A DNA stretch of 15,558 bases from Bacteroidales bacterium (GTDB lineage: Bacteria; Bacteroidota; Bacteroidia; Bacteroidales; B18-G4), in the NCBI GenBank assembly GCA_023132505.1, contig JAGLYE010000012.1:1-15558 (forward strand). The letters run 5' to 3'. Both the position numbers and the translations under genes were made by a program. Below, in pieces: positions 1-6,196 of this stretch. Each line of letters starts with the position of its first letter. The stretch's first letter is position 1. The notes beneath the pieces were generated by a model, which searched no databases, was not told the DNA's origin, and saw only the letters and a program-made list of their open reading frames with translations.

Positions 1-474
1 ATCCTTCTCCTCCCCTATACCATCCTCTGGCTTTTCTTTTCCTGGCAGGATAAAGCGGCCAGGCTCCAGGAACTTGAAGAAAAAGAAATGCCTGTATCGA
101 GGGCTTCCGGCGGAATGATCCCATTCAGGGATGAAAAAGGCACACTGCGATTATCGGTGATACAGGAAGATCTGTTATACATTGAAGCAGCCGATAATTA
201 TGTGTCGGTGTATTATCTCCACCGCGGCATATTACAGAAATTTATGGTCAGGAATTCAATGAAGTCATATGAGGAACAGTTCAAAGACAGCAACATCGTT
301 CGCTGCCACCGATCATACATGGTTAACCTCGATAAAGTTGAGATCATCCGCAAGGAGAAAGACGGGCTTCATCTTGAGCTGGATACTGAACCACCCATAT
401 CATTGCTGGTTTCCAAAACCTATGTAAAAGGTGTAATGGAAACTTTTTCAATGACCTCACCCCTGGACAGTTAA
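1..474 (+). CDS. LytTR-domain transcriptional regulator, membrane-anchored (5' partial)
   Basis: This reading frame is open from base 1 to the stop at 472-474, so the gene begins outside the window and 157 residues are visible. The first ~16 residues (ILLLPYTILWLFFSW) are a hydrophobic helix, then a short charged linker (QELEEKE). After it comes a DNA-binding LytTR domain, roughly from LSVIQEDLLYIEAADNYV to the end, with the family hallmark VRCHRSYMVNL. The LytTR family binds direct repeats in promoters. Classical members carry an N-terminal response-regulator domain, but the form seen in many Bacteroidota has transmembrane helices instead, which fits the helix here. The Met at base 88 is internal, since the frame and the hydrophobic segment continue upstream. 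It converges with the acyltransferase gene, separated by 136 bp. Targets cannot be told from the sequence. The domain call is confident. How many membrane helices lie upstream is unknown. Confidence 0.9.
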   Translation: MLLLPYTILWLFFSWQDKAARLQELEEKEMPVSRASGGMIPFRDEKGTLRLSVIQEDLLYIEAADNYVSVYYLHRGILQKFMVRNSMKSYEEQFKDSNIVRCHRSYMVNLDKVEIIRKEKDGLHLELDTEPPISLLVSKTYVKGVMETFSMTSPLDS

Positions 475-522
475 ACGCTGTGCTAATTTTTAATTAGGGG
501 TGTTCACAGCCTACTGCCTACC

Positions 523-607
523 GTCAACCGCCTGCCCGCCGAAGCGAAGCGTAGGAGGGTCAACTGTCAACCGCCTGCCCGCCGAAGCGAAGCGTAGGAG
601 GGTCAAC
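523..607. repeat. Exact 42-bp tandem direct repeat, two copies
   Basis: Copies at 523-564 and 566-607 are identical over 42 bp and separated by a single T. Each begins GTCAACCG and ends GGAGGGTCAAC. Within each copy, CCCGCC can pair with GGAGGG (one mismatch) around a loop containing GAAGCGAAGCG, so each copy could form a hairpin. The repeat is more GC-rich than the surrounding intergenic DNA. It fills the gap between two convergent genes, so it could also help transcription end there. It looks like a dispersed intergenic repeat that duplicated locally. Its spread in the genome cannot be seen from here. Confidence 0.9.
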
Positions 608-610
608 CGT

Positions 611-1183
611 TCACTGCCCTTCCTCATCATACATAGCACTGAGATTGAAACGATCCGGATGGCGTGGATACTTGTCTCGATAAAAGTCCTGGATCAGCTT
701 AAGGTCTTTTTCATAATCCCCCGTGGGATAAAAAGTAAGGCCATATCCCACCTTTTTATTTCTGTAATCAATGTAAACACATCCGATGGGTACCTCCGCT
801 GCCATAGCTATGGCATAAAAGCCTTTTTTCCACTTCTTTACCAACTTGCGTGTGCCCTCCGGGGTTATCATCAGGAAAAAGCTGTCGTTTTTTTTAAACA
901 TTTCTGCTAACTGTTCAATAAGGCGGTTGTTCTTGCCACGGTCAACAGGGATGCCTCCGGCCTTTTTGACCAGCCAGCCCATCGGCCCGCTAAAAGCCTC
1001 TTTTTTAATCAGAAAGCGCGTTTTCAAGCCCAATATCGTTGCACCAAACCTTCCAAAGACAAAATCGAAATTGCTCGTATGTGGTGCAGCCAGCAAAACA
1101 CACTTTTTCAGATCCGGTGGAGGTTTGTTTTCGATCTTCCAACCGCTAACCCAGAAATAGAATTTGGCGAACAGGCGTATCAT
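611..1183 (-). CDS. 1-acyl-sn-glycerol-3-phosphate acyltransferase-like protein (PlsC family)
   Basis: This is a 190-residue protein of the PlsC/LPLAT acyltransferase family, whose members move an acyl chain from acyl-ACP or acyl-CoA to a lysophospholipid or related acceptor at the inner membrane. Visible family blocks, numbered from the chosen start, are the catalytic HTSNFD (H35 and D40, the HX4D motif), the GGIPVDR block at 76-82, and ITPEGTR at 106-112, which binds the acceptor phosphate. The N-terminus (MIRLFAKFYFWVSGW) is amphipathic to hydrophobic and probably seats the protein in the membrane. I chose the ATG at 1181-1183 over one 19 codons upstream because a TATATTTG promoter box lies just ahead of it and the extra residues do not look like family sequence. 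It is shorter than standard PlsC (about 240 residues), as is common for the small Bacteroidota members, so the exact acceptor is uncertain. Confidence 0.88.
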   Translation of the reverse strand: MIRLFAKFYFWVSGWKIENKPPPDLKKCVLLAAPHTSNFDFVFGRFGATILGLKTRFLIKKEAFSGPMGWLVKKAGGIPVDRGKNNRLIEQLAEMFKKNDSFFLMITPEGTRKLVKKWKKGFYAIAMAAEVPIGCVYIDYRNKKVGYGLTFYPTGDYEKDLKLIQDFYRDKYPRHPDRFNLSAMYDEEGQ

Positions 1184-1199
1184 GATAAGATAATTAATA

Positions 1200-1207
1200 C
1201 AAATATA
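1200..1207 (-). promoter_or_regulatory. Bacteroidota -7 promoter box for the PlsC-like gene
   Basis: On the minus strand these bases read TATATTTG, matching the Bacteroidota TAnnTTTG element, 16 bp ahead of the ATG at 1183. A clear -33 TTTG element is not visible at the expected distance, so this is a reasonable but incomplete promoter. If it is real, the 5' leader is only about 10 nt. Confidence 0.5.
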
Positions 1208-1310
1208 TGGATTATCGAGAAACGACTTCCGGCTACCCAAGATAGAATGGTTAAAACCCTAAATTTTAAGCTCTAAATTCTAAACAAATTCATAACTTAA
1301 AACTAATTCA

Positions 1311-1328
1311 ACACTCAACCCTCAACCC
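1311..1328. repeat. Short heptamer tandem repeat in AT/CA-rich intergenic DNA
   Basis: The divergent intergenic region 1184-1430 contains two tandem CTCAACC units (1314-1327) at the end of a low-complexity stretch of related words such as ACCCTAAATT, CTCTAAATTC and AACACTCAACC. The same kind of C/A heptamer array recurs at the right edge of the window (15541-15558). No gene or RNA was recognised in the stretch. Confidence 0.5.
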
Positions 1329-1349
1329 TAATTATTAGTCAAATGGAGA

Positions 1350-1381
1350 TTTGCTATACGCTTAAGTATGAACTATATTTG
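1350..1381 (+). promoter_or_regulatory. Bacteroidota promoter (-33 TTTG, -7 TATATTTG) for the M16 peptidase
   Basis: TTTG at 1350-1353 and TATATTTG at 1374-1381 are separated by 20 bp. This fits the known Bacteroidota consensus of TTTG, about 19-21 bp, then TAnnTTTG. It predicts transcription starting near 1386-1389 and a leader of about 43 nt before the ATG at 1431. This is the best-formed promoter in the window. Confidence 0.75.
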
Positions 1382-1430
1382 TACTTATTAAAGCAAACCG
1401 GCGAATTAAGCCAACCTAAAAATATATATC

Positions 1431-4241
1431 ATGAAAAAGTATATGCTTCTGCTACTGGCCTTTTTTGCTGTAGCATCCCTTACTGCCCAGGAATTTGTGT
1501 ATGAGGACGATGCGCCGGTACCTCTCGATCCGGCTGTGATCTATGGCAAGCTCGACAACGGCTTAACTTATTACATCCTTGAGAACGATATGCCTGAAAA
1601 CAGGGCTGAATTCTACCTTATTCTTAATGCCGGGGCCATTCTCGAAGATGATTCCCAAAATGGACTGGCACACTTTTGTGAGCATATGTGCTTTAATGGT
1701 ACGGAAAACTTTGAGAAACACGACATCATTAACTATCTGCAATCGATCGGGATGAAATTTGGTCCCGAGATAAATGCCTTTACAAGCCACGACAATACCA
1801 CTTATATGCTTCGGAAGGTTCCGACTGATGAGCCTGCCAACATTGATACGGCGCTCATGATCCTGTATGATTGGGCGAACAATGTTTCTTTCGAAGATGA
1901 AGAGATTGATAATGAACGTGGTGTGATCCATGAAGAATGGAGAACACGTCGCGGGGCGATGTTCCGCCTGATGACCAAGTCGCAAAAGGTGCTTTTTAAA
2001 GGTTCTAAATATGCCGAAAGGGATGTTATCGGCGATATTGATATCATTGATAATTGTGCTTATGATGAATTGCGCAGGTTCTATTACGACTGGTACCGCC
2101 CTGACTTGCAAGCTGTGATTGCTGTTGGTGATTTTGATGCAGCAGAAATGGAAACCCATATTGCTGCTCTGTTTTCCCAGATACCTGCACGTGAGGATGC
2201 TAAACCAAGGGAAGTATTTCCTGTTCCCGATCATAATGAAACCTATGTGAGCATTGAAACAGATCCTGAAGCCCAGTACAATATGATACAGGTTTACTGG
2301 AAGCATGATCCTGATCCCGATAAGAACATGGGGTATTATCGCGATGGTGTGTTGCAGGAGTTGTATAGCATTATGTTAAATGCACGCCTGCAGGAGCTTA
2401 ATTTACAGGACGATCCTCCATTCATCTTTGCCATCTCAATGTATAGTAATGTGGTACGCAGCAAGGATGCCTATATTGCATTTGCCATTGCATCAAATGA
2501 AAAGATCCCCGTCGCACTTGAGGCCATTTTATTGGAAAACGAAAGGGTGAAACTCCACGGATTCACCGCTACGGAATTGGAAAGGGCGAAAGCCGATTAC
2601 CTCAGCAGCATGGAAACCCAATACAAGGAAAAAGATAAGCAGGAGTCGGATACTTATGTGTGGGAGTATTCCGATCATTTTCTGAATGATGAACCTGTTC
2701 CCGGAATCGATTTCGATTATGCATTTGTTCAGAAGGTATTGCCCGGGATCAGCCAGGAAGAAATGAATGAACTGGCAGCAAAATGGATTACCGACGGTAA
2801 TCGCGTAGTGGTCATTGCCGGCCCCGAATCTGAGGAAATACAAATGCCTTCGGCTGAAGAAGTGCTTAGCCTGGTTGCTGCTGTTGAAAATATGGAGATT
2901 GAACCTTATATCGATAAGGTGTCAGATGCACCCCTGGTTGCTGAAGTACCTGAACCCGGAACCATTGAAAAGAAAAGAAAGGATAAAAAATTAGGCACAC
3001 TTAGCTGGGATCTTTCCAATGGTGTCAGGGTAGTATTCAAACCTACTAATTTTAAGGATGATGAGATACTGATGAGTGCATATAGTTTCGGAGGTACAAG
3101 CTTATATGAAATGGATGAGTTGATGTCGGCAGATAACAGTGTCGGCGTTGTAAGTATGAGTGGATTGGCAAGCTTTGATGAAATTGAGCTGCAAAAGAAA
3201 CTTTCCGGAAAAATAGTGAGTGTCTGGCCGTATGTGGGTGAAAGCTCGGAAGGGTTTAACGGGGAATGTACCCCCGAAGATTTTGAAACCATGATGAAGC
3301 TGGTGTACCTGTATTTTACCCAAACCCGCCAGGATGAAACAGCCTTCAATTCTTTCATGAATATGATGAAAGGGATTTTGGATAACAGGGAGAACAACCC
3401 CTCCTCGGCACTGCAGGACACTTTGCTTGTAACTATGGCAGATTACAACCCCCGCGTAAGACCGGTGACCTCCGAACGGCTTGAGGAAATCAATTTCAAG
3501 AAGTTGCATTATATCTACAATGAAAGGTTCGGAGATCCCGGTAGTTTTACTTTTTACTTTGTCGGGAATATTGATCCGGTAGAAGTAGAGCCCCTGGTTC
3601 TTACATACCTGGGAGGTCTTCCCATAGTTAAGCGAAATGAAAACTGGAAAGATAACGGCGTGAGGCCTCCTGATGGCACAGTGGTAAAGACCGTGGTCAG
3701 GGATATGGAAGTGCCCAAGGCGACTGTCAGCATAAGCTTTACAAGTGTATATGATTATGATAATGCCCTGGCAAGGATGGAATTGTCGACACTTTGCGAT
3801 GTACTTGATATACGCTATACAGAGTCTATCCGTGAAGAACAGGGTGGTACTTATGGCGTGGGCGTAAACCCTCAGCAAGTACACTATCCATGGGAGCATT
3901 ATATCGTAAGAATATACTTCGACTGCGATCCGGAAAAAGTTGATAAGCTTAAGGCCATCGTATTTGAGGAAATTGATAAACTTAAATCGGAAGGCCCGAA
4001 GGCAAAAGACTTGAATGGTGTGAAGGAAAACCTGCTTAAATCGAGGGCGGAACGCTTGGAACAAAACAGTTTCTGGCTGAATATGCTTAAAAATATTGAT
4101 TATCACCAGGCGGATCCCAAAAACATCTTCAAGTATGACGATATGGTTAACAGTATGACCATAGAAAGCCTGAAAGATGCAGCTAACAGGTTCTTTAATG
4201 TGGATTATGTTGAGGTGGTTCTTCTTCCGTCAGATAATTGA
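1431..4241 (+). CDS. Secreted M16-family zinc metallopeptidase (two-domain, pitrilysin/PqqL type)
   Basis: A 936-residue peptidase with a signal peptide (MKKYMLLLLAFFAVASLTAQ, probable cleavage near residue 19-20), so it acts in the periplasm or on the cell surface. The N-terminal catalytic half carries the inverted zinc motif HFCEH, with H81 and H85 as zinc ligands and E84 as the catalytic base. E162 in NERGVIHEE, 77 residues after H85, is the expected third zinc ligand. The C-terminal half has no HXXEH and is the usual inactive M16 repeat, but it keeps the conserved substrate-binding Arg-Tyr pair (R801 and Y808 in REEQGGTYGV). The length matches the ~930-residue single-chain family members in Bacteroidota. 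M16 enzymes degrade peptides inside a closed chamber, and the substrate here is unknown. It is monocistronic, with its own promoter upstream and a palindromic terminator-like element four bases after the stop. Confidence 0.95.
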   Translation: MKKYMLLLLAFFAVASLTAQEFVYEDDAPVPLDPAVIYGKLDNGLTYYILENDMPENRAEFYLILNAGAILEDDSQNGLAHFCEHMCFNGTENFEKHDIINYLQSIGMKFGPEINAFTSHDNTTYMLRKVPTDEPANIDTALMILYDWANNVSFEDEEIDNERGVIHEEWRTRRGAMFRLMTKSQKVLFKGSKYAERDVIGDIDIIDNCAYDELRRFYYDWYRPDLQAVIAVGDFDAAEMETHIAALFSQIPAREDAKPREVFPVPDHNETYVSIETDPEAQYNMIQVYWKHDPDPDKNMGYYRDGVLQELYSIMLNARLQELNLQDDPPFIFAISMYSNVVRSKDAYIAFAIASNEKIPVALEAILLENERVKLHGFTATELERAKADYLSSMETQYKEKDKQESDTYVWEYSDHFLNDEPVPGIDFDYAFVQKVLPGISQEEMNELAAKWITDGNRVVVIAGPESEEIQMPSAEEVLSLVAAVENMEIEPYIDKVSDAPLVAEVPEPGTIEKKRKDKKLGTLSWDLSNGVRVVFKPTNFKDDEILMSAYSFGGTSLYEMDELMSADNSVGVVSMSGLASFDEIELQKKLSGKIVSVWPYVGESSEGFNGECTPEDFETMMKLVYLYFTQTRQDETAFNSFMNMMKGILDNRENNPSSALQDTLLVTMADYNPRVRPVTSERLEEINFKKLHYIYNERFGDPGSFTFYFVGNIDPVEVEPLVLTYLGGLPIVKRNENWKDNGVRPPDGTVVKTVVRDMEVPKATVSISFTSVYDYDNALARMELSTLCDVLDIRYTESIREEQGGTYGVGVNPQQVHYPWEHYIVRIYFDCDPEKVDKLKAIVFEEIDKLKSEGPKAKDLNGVKENLLKSRAERLEQNSFWLNMLKNIDYHQADPKNIFKYDDMVNSMTIESLKDAANRFFNVDYVEVVLLPSDN

Positions 4242-4244
4242 TCG

Positions 4245-4302
4245 TAGGGTTGGCAACCTTTTAAAAGGTTGCCAACCCTAATTTAAAAGGTTGCCAACCC
4301 TA
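4245..4302. terminator. 36-bp perfect palindrome plus a third half-copy; likely bidirectional terminator and repeat element
   Basis: The arm at 4245-4262 (TAGGGTTGGCAACCTTTT) is the exact reverse complement of 4263-4280. A further exact copy of the second arm follows at 4285-4302, 22 bp downstream. It lies between the convergent M16 peptidase and dnaX genes, whose stops are at 4241 and 4306, and can fold the same way from either side. The stem ends in an A/T block rather than a run of U after the stem, so it is not a textbook rho-independent terminator. The extra half-copy points to a repeat family, and REP-like or palindromic intergenic elements are possible. Confidence 0.7.
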
Positions 4303-4305
4303 ATA

Positions 4306-6036
4306 TTAAAAGTCAATTTCAAGATCTAATTGATCCCGGAGGTTTTTGATCTCCGGGTTTTTTTCTGTCATCTTTTTAAAGATCTCATCAGGAAAGTAAG
4401 CCTTGTCCTGTTGATCTTTGATATCAGCCAGGGCGATATTAATGGTGATAAAATCGTTGTTAAGTTCCTTCTTCAGAAACTCCATGATCTTTGGCAAAAG
4501 ACTCTTTATCTCCTGCTCCAGAACTTTACTATCGGCTGTAATTTCAAGGGCGAAATTTTCTTTAAGGACAGGATTTTTCACTGTCAGGCTGCTGAGCAGG
4601 TTATTAGAGTGCTTGCAAATACCGGGAATGCCTTTCTTCCATGCAGCATTAAGTTCTTCCTGGGTGAAAGCTGTCTTGTTGGTTGGCTCTCGTTTTTTTT
4701 CAGTTAACTCTCCTTTTTCTTTATCCCCGTTCAGGATTTTTGAAGCTTTTTTAATGGAGATATGATCAATGATGGAATCATCCGGTGTGTTGTAGTTTTT
4801 CTGTGGTTCTTTTACTTTAGTGACTTCAGTTTCTTCCGGCTTTTCCTTTTTAGCAGGTGCTGCAGCTATGGGTTGGGTGGGTGTATTATCGGGTGAAGGA
4901 AGGTCACGGCCTTTTTTTTCCTGCACTGTTTGCTTTGCAGGAAACCCCATCAAACCACACATCTGGAGCAGGGAGAGCTCAAGCAATAGTTGTTTGTTGT
5001 TACTGCTTTTGTATTGCACATCATACTGGTTATTGATACTCAATGCCCTGAGAAGGAAATCAGTTTCGCAAAGGCCTGCCTGGTCCAGGTATCTTTTTTT
5101 GAGATTGTCGCTGACCTCAAGCAGATTGGAGGTGGCGGGGTCCTTACATACCAGGAGGTTGCGCAGGTGTTCACCCAAACCGATGATAAAATGCTGTCCG
5201 TCAAAGCCATTGTCGATGATCTCATTGATGATAAGCAAAGTTCCTGAGGCATCCCCTTTCAGGATATGCTGGATGATCCTGAAATAATAATCATAATCAA
5301 GAACATTCAGATTCTGTATAACCTTTTCATATGTGAGTTCACTGCCGGCAAAGCTTACAAGCTGGTCGAAAATTGACAGGGCATCACGCAGTGCCCCGTC
5401 GGCTTTCTGGGCTATGATGTGCAAGGCATCATCACTGGCGTCTACCTGTTCGCTTTTCGCAACAAACTTCAGATGCCTGGCAATATCTTCAACAGTTATC
5501 CGCTTAAAATCAAAGATCTGGCACCTGGAAAGTATGGTAGGGATGATCTTGTGTTTTTCTGTTGTCGCGAGAATGAATTTAGCGTAGGCCGGGGGCTCCT
5601 CAAGAGTTTTTAAAAATGCATTGAAGGCAGCCGCCGACAACATGTGTACCTCATCAATGATATATACTTTATAATTACCAACCTGTGGTGGCACACGTAC
5701 CTGGTCAACAAGATTACGTATGTCTTCTACGGAGTTGTTTGAGGCAGCATCAAGTTCATGGATATTAAAAGAAGCCGATTCATTGAATGATTTGCACGAT
5801 TCACAGGTATTGCATGCTTCAATCTTGTCGGAAATATTCTGGCAATTGATGGTTTTGGCCAGGATCCTGGCACAGGTAGTCTTTCCCACACCCCTGGGGC
5901 CGCAAAACAAAAATGCCTGCGCCAGGTGCTGATTCCTGATCGCATTTTTAAGTGTAGCGGTGATAGATTTTTGCCCTACCACCGTGTCAAAGGTGATCGG
6001 CCTGTATTTCCTTGCGGAGACAACAAAGTTTTCCAT
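4306..6036 (-). CDS. dnaX: DNA polymerase III subunit gamma/tau
   Basis: The 576-residue clamp-loader ATPase that loads the beta clamp at the replication fork. The N-terminal AAA+ module shows Walker A GPRGVGKTT (46-54), a four-cysteine zinc site (C65, C75, C78, C81), Walker B VYIIDEVH (124-131), sensor 1 ILATTE (155-160) and the arginine finger SRC (R171). The oligomerisation domain III ends near residue 361. Residues ~365-480 are a low-complexity, Lys/Glu/Pro-rich linker, followed by a divergent tau-specific C-terminal domain. The ATG at 6036 fits the family N-terminus (MENFVVSARKYRP). An A8 run at codons 373-375 could yield a short gamma form (separate entry). It is divergent from the deacetylase cluster and convergent with the peptidase. 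The gene identification is certain. Confidence 0.98.
   Translation of the reverse strand: MENFVVSARKYRPITFDTVVGQKSITATLKNAIRNQHLAQAFLFCGPRGVGKTTCARILAKTINCQNISDKIEACNTCESCKSFNESASFNIHELDAASNNSVEDIRNLVDQVRVPPQVGNYKVYIIDEVHMLSAAAFNAFLKTLEEPPAYAKFILATTEKHKIIPTILSRCQIFDFKRITVEDIARHLKFVAKSEQVDASDDALHIIAQKADGALRDALSIFDQLVSFAGSELTYEKVIQNLNVLDYDYYFRIIQHILKGDASGTLLIINEIIDNGFDGQHFIIGLGEHLRNLLVCKDPATSNLLEVSDNLKKRYLDQAGLCETDFLLRALSINNQYDVQYKSSNNKQLLLELSLLQMCGLMGFPAKQTVQEKKGRDLPSPDNTPTQPIAAAPAKKEKPEETEVTKVKEPQKNYNTPDDSIIDHISIKKASKILNGDKEKGELTEKKREPTNKTAFTQEELNAAWKKGIPGICKHSNNLLSSLTVKNPVLKENFALEITADSKVLEQEIKSLLPKIMEFLKKELNNDFITINIALADIKDQQDKAYFPDEIFKKMTEKNPEIKNLRDQLDLEIDF
4912..4919 (-). other. Candidate slippage / -1 frameshift site in dnaX (A8)
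   Basis: On the coding strand codons 373-375 read GAA AAA AAA, followed by GGC. A -1 slip on A AAA AAA gives AGG CCG TGA, a stop after two extra codons and a 377-residue product of domains I-III only. Loss of one A also ends soon, at a TAG about 15 codons on. E. coli makes gamma by -1 frameshifting on an A-rich heptamer, and Thermus by slippage on an A9 run. No strong downstream stem-loop was seen, only a 4-bp one (GTGA/TCAC). A8 runs also occur elsewhere in the window, for example 888-895, 4693-4700 and 8036-8043. Confidence 0.45.
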
Positions 6037-6060
6037 GTGCGAATGCCTGTTTTAGGAATT

Positions 6061-6068
6061 CAAAAGTA
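6061..6068 (-). promoter_or_regulatory. -7 promoter box for dnaX
   Basis: On the minus strand these bases read TACTTTTG, fitting TAnnTTTG, and lie 24 bp before the dnaX ATG at 6036. No TTTG was found at the -33 distance. That position is instead covered by the left arm of the inverted repeat at 6077-6100. Confidence 0.5.
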
Positions 6069-6076
6069 CAAAAAAT

Positions 6077-6172
6077 AGTATTGAGATTTGAGTATTGGGA
6101 TGTGAGACAAACATTTTGGCAAATGATCACATTTTAAGTGGAATAATGTCTCAATACTCAAATCCCAATACT
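6077..6172. repeat. Imperfect inverted repeat (24-bp arms) in the divergent dnaX / deacetylase region
   Basis: The left arm 6077-6100 and the reverse complement of the right arm 6149-6172 match at 22 of 24 positions, with a 48-bp spacer. Each arm is itself two copies of AGTATTGRGA separated by TTTG (or the complement). The two arms sit 8 and 11 bp upstream of the -7 boxes of dnaX and of the first cluster gene, in the same orientation relative to each promoter. This could be a shared upstream regulatory element or only a dispersed intergenic repeat. No other gene or RNA is visible in 6037-6196. Confidence 0.7.
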
Positions 6173-6183
6173 CGATAATTAAC

Positions 6184-6191
6184 TACCTTTG
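6184..6191 (+). promoter_or_regulatory. -7 promoter box for the deacetylase-led cluster
   Basis: TACCTTTG matches TAnnTTTG and ends only 5 bp before the ATG at 6197. If used, transcription would begin at about 6195-6198, giving a leaderless or nearly leaderless mRNA. No -33 TTTG is visible. Confidence 0.45.
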
Positions 6192-6196
6192 CCTTC

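Noticed and set aside
523..607. CRISPR array
   Set aside because: Only two units with a single-base gap and no spacers or cas genes.
500..910. Plus-strand ORF across the 42-bp repeats and the PlsC-like gene
   Set aside because: It reads the repeat DNA and the antisense of a clear acyltransferase, with no recognisable domain.
1563..2306. Minus-strand ORF of 247 codons opposite the catalytic half of the peptidase
   Set aside because: Shadow of the M16 coding frame. No motif seen.
3102..4106. Long (334-codon) minus-strand ORF inside the M16 peptidase
   Set aside because: It is antisense to a well-supported peptidase, composition is odd (rich in His, Ile, Phe and Cys) and it lacks a promoter or domain.
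4693..4700. Second A8 run in dnaX as a frameshift site
   Set aside because: It falls far into the linker and the alternative frames run on for 14 or more codons, so it is a weaker candidate than the run at 4912-4919.
4820..5287. Plus-strand ORF opposite dnaX
   Set aside because: Antisense of the dnaX linker and domain III, serine- and leucine-rich, no domain.
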